Assembly (NCBI GenBank): GCA_945891505.1
Contig: CAMDDL010000015.1
Location: 1-52,810 of the forward strand
From: Maricaulis salignorans
Lineage (GTDB): Bacteria; Pseudomonadota; Alphaproteobacteria; Caulobacterales; Aquidulcibacteraceae
Reading direction: 5' to 3'
DNA: 52,810 bases
Notes under the pieces: generated by a model
Told to the model about the DNA's origin: nothing
Databases searched by the model: none
What the model saw: the letters and a program-made list of their open reading frames with translations, nothing else
Made by a program: the position numbers and the translations under genes
Shown: piece by piece, positions 42,836 to 51,134 of the stretch
Numbering within the stretch: the first letter of the stretch is position 1
Layout of the letters: each line of letters opens with the position of its first letter

Positions 42836-42870
42836 TTGATATCTAACGGTGCGTTATTATACTCGTTAGA
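42836..42870 (+). promoter_or_regulatory. TonB receptor promoter with interleaved inverted repeat
   Basis: TTGATA (42836-42841), 16-nt spacer, TATACT (42858-42863): a sigma70-like promoter about 38 nt before ATG 42901. TCTAACG (42842-42848) directly follows the -35 box and its exact complement CGTTAGA (42864-42870) directly follows the -10 box. Inside it, AACG-GTG-CGTT (42845-42855) is a second inverted repeat, matching the site near 41529. The layout is that of a repressor operator, most likely for the divergent ROK protein. Confidence 0.65.
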
Positions 42871-42900
42871 AAACCAATTTCTAGCTGCATCGGACAAAAA

Positions 42901-45483
42901 ATGACACGCACAACCATGCTTACTACAACATGGCTTTCTCTTGTAGCGGCGATGACCCTAGCGCCTGCTGTGGTGATGTCACAATCCGCATCCAGTACGC
43001 AGCCGACGTCAACCAATCCACCTGCTGACGCCGAAACCATTATTGTAACGGGCTATCGCTTGCAAAATCGGCTTGCGGTTGATGCCAAGCGCGTTGAGAA
43101 CCGCGTGGCTGAGTTTTTGACCAGCGATGAGATTGGCCAACAGCCAGACTATAATATTTCAGACAGCTTCCGCCGCGTACCCGGCGTCACCACGATTTTT
43201 GACGAAGACGAAGGTCGATACGTCGCACTTCGCGCGCTGGAGCCGAACTTCACGCTTGGCAGCCTTGATGGCTCGACTTTGGCGACCGGTGAACGTGGCA
43301 ACCGCCAATTGAATATGGAAGCGATCCCAACCACGGCCGTTCGCCGCCTTGAGATTTTTAAATCCCGTACACCCGACGCCGAAGGCAATGCCATTGGGGG
43401 CACGGTTAATCTGGTAACCCGTTCTGCCTTTGACCATAAAGGTCTTTACTATGTCGGGAGCGTGTTTGTTGGCACAGGCGACAGCCAAGCTGCGCCCGGT
43501 AAAGGCTATAATCGTGAGAGCGACGATGGGTTGAATTTCCGCTTTGATGGAACGGTTTCCAACACATTTGGCCCTGGTGATCAGTTCGGCGTGATGGCGA
43601 CGCTGGCCTTCAGTCGCAAACGGCGTGACCAAGAGCGCTACAGCCCCGGTGCCTTCGCCCTGTTTAACAACGTTCCTGTATCGTCCAGTCATTTGTGGCA
43701 GGGCTATCCCAATACCGTGGATCGCTACGGCGGCACCGTAAAGCTGGAATGGCGACCAAATGATACATTCAAAACCCATGTCGCCGGGACCTATTACATC
43801 CAAGCAGACAACGAATTGCGGCTCTCCCATCAGCTAACCCGGGGCACAGTCGACCTCACGCGGACCTCGGGTACGAGCGCGCGCGTTTCAACCGCTGGCG
43901 GATTCGTGCGGTTTAATGACTTCCCAATCGACAAGCCATTGAGCGCGGTGCAAGCTGGCTTTGAATGGCAGCCAACCAATCGGCAAACCATCTCCGGGCG
44001 CTTGGCTTATTCGGAGGCGGCTTTCAACGAGCCTTCCAACCAGCTTCAGTTCAATTTGCCGACTTCGGCGGCAAACGCCTACACGGTTGAGTTGAACGAC
44101 AAATTGCCACTCGTCACCCTTGATTCAACCGCGACATTCTTAAACCCCACCGCTTATACTTTTGGGTCCTATTTTACCTATGAGGACGATAGCGACGACT
44201 TCATCAAAGAAGGTCAAATTGATTGGTCCTTTAACACAGAGCGACAAAGTGAAGGCTGGGGCTTTGGTTTAGGTGCAAAGCTCCGTGAAAACGAGCGCGA
44301 CTTTGATCGCACACGAGTCAATTACGCCTTGGCAACCGGGGTCACGTTGAACTTGTCGAGCTTTTTGCTCGCAGATCAATATCGCCCAATCTACGCGGGC
44401 CAAGATGCTCTGTTCATTGATTTTGATAAATTTCAAGCCTATCGCGCGGCCAATCCCAATGCGATTGTCGCCAATGCGACGACAAGTGCGTTCGATAGTT
44501 TGCGCAACGACTATGTCGTAACCGAGCAGGTTCAAGCTGCCTATGCCCTTGCCCGTCATGGTGGTGAAAACCATGCTTTGGTCCTTGGCTTGAGGCATGA
44601 GACGACCGAGACCGAGGTCGCAGGGCGACGCGTTGTCGGCACCACGACAATTCCTTTGGTCCGCTCGGGTGAGTATGACAATCTGCTCCCCTCCATCACG
44701 CTTAGCTATAATCTCAATCAGCAAACCAAACTCAAAGTTGGCCTGTTTGAAGCGATCGGGCGACCTAACCCATCTGATCTTGGCAATAATGAAGTGTTGA
44801 ACGCGGGCAATGCAACCTTAACCCGCGGCAACCCGGACTTGTTGCCGCGTAAGGCAAAAAACCTCGATTTGGCCGTCGAATATTATTTCGATAAGCGCCA
44901 AGGCCTGTTGAGTGTCGGCCTGTTCCAAAAGTCGATCACCGATAATATTTTCTCGGTGACTTTGGGCACGACGGTGATTGACGGCGTGACCTATACGATT
45001 AACCAGCCACGCAATACCGGCGATGCCCGCGTCTCAGGGCTTGAGCTTAACTTCATCCGCAATAATCTCGACTTTTTGCCTTCCGTTTTCAAGAATTTCG
45101 GGGTGTCTGCAAACGCAACCTTTGTATCCAGTGAAGCAACACTGGCCAATGGCGCGAAGATTGATCAGCTGAACCAAATGCCGAATGAGCAAGCCAATTT
45201 CGCTGTGTTTTACGAAGCAGACGCGTTCCGGGCGCGCTTGACCTATGCCTATGTTGGGGAGCGTTTGACAGGCATCACCCCAGCCGATTTCGCGCAAAAT
45301 CGTTATGACGAGCCCTACAATCAGTTGGACGCCCAAGTCCGATTTAAGGTTGGCCGCTTTGATGTGATTGGCGAAGTACGCAATCTGACAGACGAGCACC
45401 GCGTGAATTACAATAGCTTGGGCGGTTTGGACTATAATTTCTTCGGTCGGCAGTTCTGGCTTGGCGTGGCGTTAAAACGATGA
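42901..45483 (+). CDS. TonB-dependent receptor, carbohydrate-type
   Basis: 860-aa outer-membrane receptor: signal peptide (11-30), plug starting ETIIVTGYRL, then NRVAEFLTSDEIGQQPDYNISDSF, VALRALEPNFTLGSLDG and IFKSRTPDAEGNAIGGTVNL, the pattern of large catabolite receptors from Xanthomonas/sphingomonads used for oligosaccharides. The barrel ends in FWLGVALKR. Its stop overlaps the ATG of the phosphodiester glycosidase gene, so the two are translationally coupled: a receptor plus an enzyme acting on the imported glycan. Transcription is likely from the 42836 promoter under ROK control. Confidence 0.94.
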   Translation: MTRTTMLTTTWLSLVAAMTLAPAVVMSQSASSTQPTSTNPPADAETIIVTGYRLQNRLAVDAKRVENRVAEFLTSDEIGQQPDYNISDSFRRVPGVTTIFDEDEGRYVALRALEPNFTLGSLDGSTLATGERGNRQLNMEAIPTTAVRRLEIFKSRTPDAEGNAIGGTVNLVTRSAFDHKGLYYVGSVFVGTGDSQAAPGKGYNRESDDGLNFRFDGTVSNTFGPGDQFGVMATLAFSRKRRDQERYSPGAFALFNNVPVSSSHLWQGYPNTVDRYGGTVKLEWRPNDTFKTHVAGTYYIQADNELRLSHQLTRGTVDLTRTSGTSARVSTAGGFVRFNDFPIDKPLSAVQAGFEWQPTNRQTISGRLAYSEAAFNEPSNQLQFNLPTSAANAYTVELNDKLPLVTLDSTATFLNPTAYTFGSYFTYEDDSDDFIKEGQIDWSFNTERQSEGWGFGLGAKLRENERDFDRTRVNYALATGVTLNLSSFLLADQYRPIYAGQDALFIDFDKFQAYRAANPNAIVANATTSAFDSLRNDYVVTEQVQAAYALARHGGENHALVLGLRHETTETEVAGRRVVGTTTIPLVRSGEYDNLLPSITLSYNLNQQTKLKVGLFEAIGRPNPSDLGNNEVLNAGNATLTRGNPDLLPRKAKNLDLAVEYYFDKRQGLLSVGLFQKSITDNIFSVTLGTTVIDGVTYTINQPRNTGDARVSGLELNFIRNNLDFLPSVFKNFGVSANATFVSSEATLANGAKIDQLNQMPNEQANFAVFYEADAFRARLTYAYVGERLTGITPADFAQNRYDEPYNQLDAQVRFKVGRFDVIGEVRNLTDEHRVNYNSLGGLDYNFFGRQFWLGVALKR

Positions 45484-46436
45484 GCAATGCCGCAGCTTCT
45501 AAGCATATCCCCACTGGGATCGCACTCAGTCTCTTGCTGACCTTTACAGTCGGTTGTGCCCACGTTGGTTCCCCCGGCTCACAAGTGCCAACCACCGCGA
45601 CTCCCCTGTTCCAGGGCGTCACCTATTGGCGTGCCCCGGCTGTCGCACCTCGCCCGCAGATTATTCATGTCTTGGCAATTGATCTGAAGAAGTCGGGTAC
45701 CAGCCTGATGGCGACGCCAGGGGATCGGTCTGGTGGGCTTGAATATCGCGCTCAAACGGTTTCGGCATTTCTGGCGCAGCAGAATCTAAAGGCTGCCATC
45801 AATGGAGGCTATTTTCTTCCCTTTAAGGGTGGCAGCCCCGGTGGCGAGGATTACTACCCCAAGGCCGGCGACGGGGCTAATGTCTCTGGTGCTGCTTGGG
45901 GTGGGGGGAAACAAGCCTCACCCGTTGAGACCGACCCCAGCGATACCCTGAATTTTGATGCCCGCGTGGTTGGGATTGTTTGCATTGATGACGGCGTGAA
46001 GGTCGCCATTCTTGATGGTCAAGTCTGTCCAACAGGCGTTGAAGATGCTTTATCGGCTGGGCCACGGCTGTTGAAAGACGGCAAGCCGACCCTCAGCGAC
46101 GCAAAGGCCCCCCCTGCCGCGGGTGACCGAACCCCCGGTGCGCCGCGCACGGCGATTGGGGTCTCCAAAGATGGCCGCTTTGTTTGGTTGGTGGTGGTGG
46201 ATGGTCGCCAAGTCGGTGTCAGTGAAGGCGCAAGTATTGAGGAATTGAAGACCTTGTTCTTGTCACTTGGCGCTTATGATGCCCTGAACCTAGACGGCGG
46301 CGGATCGTCAACCATGGTGGTCGCTGGCCCACAAGGCCCTCGTGTCCTCAACTCTCCTATCCATACCGGCGTGCCGGGGCGTGAGCGCCCAAGCGCAAAT
46401 CATTTGGGGGTGTTCGCAAAGGCCTTACCAAAGTGA
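45480..46436 (+). CDS. phosphodiester glycosidase (NAGPA-type) lipoprotein
   Basis: 318-aa protein with a lipobox ending at Cys26 (TFTVGC). Residues 90-310 form the DUF2233/NAGPA domain: AAINGGYFLPF, SAGPRLLKDGKPTL, PRTAIGVSKDGRFVWLVVVDGR, NLDGGGSSTMVV and NSPIHTGVPGRERPSANHLGVF. Family members remove a sugar, typically N-acetylglucosamine, from a phosphodiester. It overlaps the TonB receptor stop (ATGA) and is therefore co-expressed; its lipid anchor would place it at the outer or inner membrane facing the periplasm. Ends in tandem TGA TGA. Confidence 0.92.
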   Translation: MSNAAASKHIPTGIALSLLLTFTVGCAHVGSPGSQVPTTATPLFQGVTYWRAPAVAPRPQIIHVLAIDLKKSGTSLMATPGDRSGGLEYRAQTVSAFLAQQNLKAAINGGYFLPFKGGSPGGEDYYPKAGDGANVSGAAWGGGKQASPVETDPSDTLNFDARVVGIVCIDDGVKVAILDGQVCPTGVEDALSAGPRLLKDGKPTLSDAKAPPAAGDRTPGAPRTAIGVSKDGRFVWLVVVDGRQVGVSEGASIEELKTLFLSLGAYDALNLDGGGSSTMVVAGPQGPRVLNSPIHTGVPGRERPSANHLGVFAKALPK

Positions 46437-46439
46437 TGA

Positions 46440-46700
46440 AAAGCCTTCTGGCGTGATTATCGGCTTAAGCGCCGTCCTCGGTCAGCGCGCAGGAGGCAAG
46501 ATCGACTAGGCCCACACGCTGCGTCTGGCGGTGCGTTCGGCCCGGATGGTCCTATCTATGTCCTCGCCCGTCCGGCACGCGGCCCAGTTTTTCTGCCCAT
46601 TGCCACCTTCGCCATCTGAGCGGAAGGACACGCCTTTGCGTGGGACACGTCAAACCCAAGACAGTTTGCGGCCTTAGGGTTTAGTCGCTTCTTGGCCTAA
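46440..46700 (+). pseudogene. gene tail interrupted by an in-frame TGA
   Basis: The frame following the glycosidase's tandem stops is open for about 85 codons except for one TGA at 46617. It reads GGAFGPDGPIYVLARPARGP, VFLPIATFAI, stop, AEGHAFAWDTSNPRQFAALG, FSRFLA, then TAA at 46698-46700. Protein-like composition on both sides of the TGA suggests a former Trp codon (FAIW-AEG) in the C-terminus of a lost protein. No start or ribosome site. I do not recognise the family. Confidence 0.4.
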
Positions 46701-48052
46701 ACTTCGCTGCGCAGATTGTGGCTTCGGATTGGCGTTTGTCTTATGCCACAAGCCTGCGAGAGCTGCTGCCGAAACAGAACAATCCCCAATGCGCACAGTC
46801 CGTTTAGGGCAATGAAGGGGCCGACCACCACAAGAATGATTGGGGCCACGTTAAGAAAATCGCGACCCGCTTCATAGCCAACAGCGCTGAGGCCAACCCC
46901 AAGCACCAAGGCGGCGACACCGGCACCGGTCTGGATTGCACAAATCACCAGGCCGATCATACCACTCTCAACACGCACCGCATTTTGACGCGCCGCGTGG
47001 TCGATGATGTCGGGCAACAAAGACCACCGCAAGGTTGATACACCGCCAAGTAGCCCGCCGATCAGGCAGATCAGGCCGAGCGCTTTCACGTCCGAACCTT
47101 GACCCAACAGGGCAAAGACTACTCCAGCGCATGCGGCAAAGCCATGGGTTAGTCCAAAGGCCGCGATCTTGCCTAAACGTCTTGCGATCCACAGCCACAA
47201 TGGCTGGCCTGCAACTTGGGATAGGGTCATGGAAACCAAGGCAGCGCCCACCCAAGAGGGATCTTTGAGGACGACAATCGCATAATAAATCAGGCCGCTC
47301 ATGAAAGCCGTTGTCCCGCACGCTTCGAGGAAGGCGGCGGCGGCAATCATCCAACAGCCCGGTGCTTTCTTGATCGCATCCAAACGCTGACTGAATTTGG
47401 TTTCGTCCAGCGTAGCACCCAGACGATCGGATTGGCGTAAATTATTATAGCACGCCGCAGTCAATGCGATCAGAACAACCGACGCACTCAAAGCCATGGT
47501 CGCGATCCGCGCCGCATAATCGCCCTCGCTTTGAAACACCCAGCCCATGGATGCGCCCAGCAGAACGGCAGTCAAAGACTGCGCGATCTTTCTAGCCGAG
47601 GCGAAAAGGGTTCGGTCCTCTGGATTGGTCATCACGCGCACAGCAATGGCGTTCTCGGTGAGATCAAAGACAGAAAACGTAAGTCTGAAGATCAAGAGCG
47701 TGCCAATTAGCAGTGCCGTTTCAAGGGAGCCGAAGGAGAAAACCCCAAAAAAATAAAAGGCCGTGAGGGCAAGTGAGCTTAAGCCCGCCGATATAATCAG
47801 TATGCTGCCATAATCGCGCACTCGCCCCCTTATGCCATCAAGGAGTGCGCCAAGCGGCAGATCAACCACGGCATCGAACATCAAGGAGGCAAATAGGATT
47901 GTCCCCGCCAAAGCCGGACTTAAGCCGATAACATCGGTCAAATAGACCATGCCAAACAGCGTAAACAGACTCCAATATACGTTCTTAATGCCGTTTAGCG
48001 CAGCGCTCGACAGGCCAATTTTGAGTTTTTCGATAGGTAGGGCCACAAGCAT
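46697..48052 (-). CDS. GPH-type sugar:cation symporter (MFS_2)
   Basis: 451-aa transporter with 12 predicted helices. VYLTDVIGLSPALAGTILFA, then FDAVVDLPLGALLDGIRGRV, is the first-loop motif of the glycoside-pentoside-hexuronide group; RTLFASARKIAQSLTAVLLG and the second-half LLGGVSTLRWSLLPDIIDHAA also fit. It probably takes up the mono- or disaccharide released by the phosphodiester glycosidase and PHP hydrolase. ATG 48052 has no clear ribosome site; TAG in the preceding frame limits extension. It is convergent with the glycosidase and divergent from the second TonB receptor gene. Confidence 0.88.
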   Translation of the reverse strand: MLVALPIEKLKIGLSSAALNGIKNVYWSLFTLFGMVYLTDVIGLSPALAGTILFASLMFDAVVDLPLGALLDGIRGRVRDYGSILIISAGLSSLALTAFYFFGVFSFGSLETALLIGTLLIFRLTFSVFDLTENAIAVRVMTNPEDRTLFASARKIAQSLTAVLLGASMGWVFQSEGDYAARIATMALSASVVLIALTAACYNNLRQSDRLGATLDETKFSQRLDAIKKAPGCWMIAAAAFLEACGTTAFMSGLIYYAIVVLKDPSWVGAALVSMTLSQVAGQPLWLWIARRLGKIAAFGLTHGFAACAGVVFALLGQGSDVKALGLICLIGGLLGGVSTLRWSLLPDIIDHAARQNAVRVESGMIGLVICAIQTGAGVAALVLGVGLSAVGYEAGRDFLNVAPIILVVVGPFIALNGLCALGIVLFRQQLSQACGIRQTPIRSHNLRSEV

Positions 48053-48487
48053 AGCCGACTATGGCATTTTTCTATGACATTCAATGATCCTAAAGATCTG
48101 CAATCGGCAAATTCGTCCGTAAACGCGCGCTTCTATCCTTTCGAATAAAGATGAGCTCAAAAGCCTAAATCTAACAATAGAGGCCAGCAGGGCAAATCGT
48201 TTTACAACTTAAAATCTCTAATATTCAGAAAAATCGGCTGAAAGCAGCTTGGCCAGAGGTTGCCGACGAGCATTTAAACTATATGTTGGAACACGATACG
48301 GACTAGCTTTTTCGATAGTCCGTACGGTGATAGATTTTGAAATTGACGTGTTTTATTCGGATTTTAATTGTGACTGTGACCGTAACGAAAGTGTGATTTA
48401 GGCTCCATAATCCACCAGTATCCCGTCCTGTATTGCCGATCCAGAAGGCTTAAAAACTGGTTCTGGCGCAATCAGGGGACACGACAT
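48053..48487. other. 435-bp divergent regulatory region
   Basis: AT-rich, no gene. Contains the 9-bp inverted repeat at 48297-48324 and a TTGACG (48343) that could be a -35 for the TonB receptor, but no -10 at ideal distance. The repeated GTGACTGTGACC near 48375 may be a regulator site. Confidence 0.4.
48297..48324. promoter_or_regulatory. 9-bp perfect inverted repeat with 10-nt spacer
   Basis: TACGGACTA (48297-48305) and TAGTCCGTA (48316-48324) are exact complements separated by GCTTTTTCGA. Located between the divergent GPH transporter and TonB receptor, about 165 bp from the latter. The half-site spacing of 19 bp suits a dimeric regulator; as RNA it would be a hairpin with a U-rich loop. 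Confidence 0.5.
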
Positions 48488-51025
48488 ATGTTTACTAGAA
48501 GTTTGAAGCCAAGCACGCGCGTTGCCTTGGCAGCCGGGACTGCGGCTATTGCCATTTTGCTGAGTTCGCAAGCGGGCGCACAAGGCGTATCAACGGCACC
48601 AGCCACGCCGGTAACGGCGGCTGAAGCCAAAGACGACAGCATCAATTTCGAAACCGTGATCGTAACCGGGGTTGCTAATCGGACTCGCAAATTTGACGCA
48701 TCCTTTGCCGTATCCAATGTGAACGCATTGGCTATTCAGAAATTGGCGCCTTTGAATATGGCCGATCTATTGGGCCAGTTGCCAGGTGTGTTCGCTGAAG
48801 CGACCGGTGGCGAAGTCCAAAACGTCTACCGCGTCCGCGGCATTCCCAACGAGGGCAATTTCCAAGCCTTTCATGAAGACGGGATGCCTGTTTTCCAAGA
48901 CAATGACGGTATCTTCTTTAAGGGCGACGGCTTGATCCGCCCAGATATTATGACGAAATCAATTGAGTTTGTGCGCGGTGGCCCGGCACCTGTTTTCGCT
49001 TCTAACGCTGCGGCGATCTACAACACAATTACGCGCCAAGGCACCGAGACGCCAGAAGGCAGCATTCAAACCACGCTTGGCGATACAGGTCTTTATCGCG
49101 CAGAGGGTTATTGGTCTGGCCCGGTTGGCGAGAAAACCTACCTAGCAGTTGGTGGCTTTTTGCGCCGCCATAATGGCTATCGTGACAATGGTTTCCCCAA
49201 TGATGAGGGCGGTCAAATCCGGGTCAATCTGCGCCGCGAGATTGAAGGTGGCGAAATCAGAGCCTTTGTTAAATATCTGAATGACAAAAACGTCTTCTAT
49301 TTGCCCATTCCAGTGGCTGATCCGCGTAATCCATCGGTCTCTTTAGATCGCTATATTGATCTATTCACGGGAACGCTCAACACGCCAACCTTACAAAATG
49401 CCGTGTTACTCTATCCAGGTGAAGGCGGTCAGATAACAAGCGAAGCTCGTGACCTTTCGGACGGGCGCCATATGAACTTCTTTAACACCGGGATCGATTT
49501 TGATCGGACCTTTGGTGCTTGGACAATTGAAAACAAAGCACGCTTTACCAAGGGCGTGGTTGATTTTGATGCGCTTTACTCCACTTCAAACCCAGCTGAC
49601 GCCAACACATTTGCTGCAGGCCAGCTCGCTGCCGCAAATGCGGCCTTTGGCACTCTAGCAAATCCCGTGACCCGTTTGGGCTATGCGATTGGTGGAACCA
49701 ATGGCGCAACAGTCTATAATCCAGCCCTTGATTCAGGCCTTGTGCTTCAGGCCCAATATCGGGCGATCAAGACAGAATCCCAATCGGTGATGAACGACTT
49801 GCGCATTAGTCGCGAGATCGAGTGGCTTGGAACCCATGCTCTGGTAGGGGGCCTCTATTTGGCAAACTTCCAGACCGATTTCCAGCAGCGTTACCAAGAC
49901 TATTTGTTTGAGCTGAAGTCCAAGCCACGGACGCTGGACTTGGTGGCCTATGGGGCAGCAAACCAAGTCTTGGGTTCGGTAACGGACAAAGGCGTCTTGC
50001 GCTATGGTACCGTTCTGAACGGTGGGTCGTCGGATATTTCGATGCATGCGCTGTATTTGGCCGACAATTGGCAGGTTAACGACAAGCTGCGCCTAGAAGC
50101 GGGTCTGCGTTATGAGAAATACTCTGGCAAAGGATTTGCTAAAGGCGTGCAGGTCGTCAATCTTGGCAATGCTGCTACCTTGGCTGACAATGCGGTTCGC
50201 GGTTTCACGAGCGCGGTTACCCCAACAAGGCTTGAGGAATCAGTAACAGCATGGACTGTGGGTGCAAATTACGAATTCAACAACATGATTGGATTTTATG
50301 GTCGCGCCTCTAAGTCGTTCCGCGTTGGCGGTGAAGGTAACTTGATCTTTGGTAATGCCGCCATCACCACTGAAGCAGAACAGTTCGAATTGGGTGCAAA
50401 GTTTGATATCAAAACGCTGTCAGTCTTCTTGACGGGCTTTTATACCAAATTCACCCCATTCAATGCGTCCTTCCAAGAATTCAACCCCGCAACAGGCACG
50501 CAGCAATTGCTGACATTCGTTGGCGAAGCCGTAAGCCCCGGTGTGGAAGTTGACTTCTCATGGCGGCCCGCTTCCATGTTCCGCTTGGAAGGCTCATTCA
50601 CCTATAATGACGCAAAACTGGGCAATTTCTTCAACCAGTTTGGTGCGATTGCCGCTTCGGTAGATGGCAACCAACCCATCCGCCAGCCAAAAACCTATGG
50701 CAATTTGCGGCCAACGCTTCGCCTGACGCTAGGCGACGCTTGGGATGTAGAGACCTATCTGCGGTACAATTTTGTTGGTGACCGCTATGTCGACTTACAA
50801 AACCGCACCCTATTGCCAGCCTATAACACATTGGCAGCGGGTATTACCGTTGATCATGGCCCATGGCGCGTTCAATTCGTTGGCGAAAATCTCACCAACG
50901 AACGGGGTCTAACTGAAGGCAATCCGCGTACAGACCAATTGGCGGGCCAAGGCTCCTCAACAGCCATTTATGGCCGTCCGTTGTTTGGTGCCAATTACAG
51001 GCTGGTCACCAGCTATAAGTGGTAA
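48488..51025 (+). CDS. TonB-dependent receptor, second of the locus
   Basis: 845-aa receptor with a signal peptide (12-32, SQAGAQ). Plug: FETVIVTGVANRTRKFDAS, ADLLGQLPGVFAEATGGEVQ, YRVRGIPNEGNFQ, FVRGGPAPVFASNAAAIYN, an architecture seen in the sphingomonad/Caulobacter group. The barrel ends in NYRLVTSYKW, a normal beta-signal. It follows a 435-bp regulatory region and is closed by a strong hairpin before the PhoD-type gene, so it is probably a separate unit. Together with the first receptor it points to a complex substrate with at least two forms. Confidence 0.94.
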   Translation: MFTRSLKPSTRVALAAGTAAIAILLSSQAGAQGVSTAPATPVTAAEAKDDSINFETVIVTGVANRTRKFDASFAVSNVNALAIQKLAPLNMADLLGQLPGVFAEATGGEVQNVYRVRGIPNEGNFQAFHEDGMPVFQDNDGIFFKGDGLIRPDIMTKSIEFVRGGPAPVFASNAAAIYNTITRQGTETPEGSIQTTLGDTGLYRAEGYWSGPVGEKTYLAVGGFLRRHNGYRDNGFPNDEGGQIRVNLRREIEGGEIRAFVKYLNDKNVFYLPIPVADPRNPSVSLDRYIDLFTGTLNTPTLQNAVLLYPGEGGQITSEARDLSDGRHMNFFNTGIDFDRTFGAWTIENKARFTKGVVDFDALYSTSNPADANTFAAGQLAAANAAFGTLANPVTRLGYAIGGTNGATVYNPALDSGLVLQAQYRAIKTESQSVMNDLRISREIEWLGTHALVGGLYLANFQTDFQQRYQDYLFELKSKPRTLDLVAYGAANQVLGSVTDKGVLRYGTVLNGGSSDISMHALYLADNWQVNDKLRLEAGLRYEKYSGKGFAKGVQVVNLGNAATLADNAVRGFTSAVTPTRLEESVTAWTVGANYEFNNMIGFYGRASKSFRVGGEGNLIFGNAAITTEAEQFELGAKFDIKTLSVFLTGFYTKFTPFNASFQEFNPATGTQQLLTFVGEAVSPGVEVDFSWRPASMFRLEGSFTYNDAKLGNFFNQFGAIAASVDGNQPIRQPKTYGNLRPTLRLTLGDAWDVETYLRYNFVGDRYVDLQNRTLLPAYNTLAAGITVDHGPWRVQFVGENLTNERGLTEGNPRTDQLAGQGSSTAIYGRPLFGANYRLVTSYKW

Positions 51026-51042
51026 GTAATTCTCAAAAGCTG

Positions 51043-51076
51043 TCCGCCCAATCACCTCGGCTTGTGATTGGGCGGA
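51043..51076. terminator. 13-bp perfect hairpin between TonB receptor and phoD
   Basis: TCCGCCCAATCAC (51043-51055) and GTGATTGGGCGGA (51064-51076) form a perfect 13-bp stem with an 8-nt loop, 17 nt after the receptor stop. No T-run, but the strength makes it the best terminator in the window. It could also limit read-through into PhoD. Confidence 0.7.
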
Positions 51077-51134
51077 TGCCCTTATGGCATCAATCGGTAC
51101 ACACTATTTTCTCTCCAACCTCAGAGGTTCTCCT

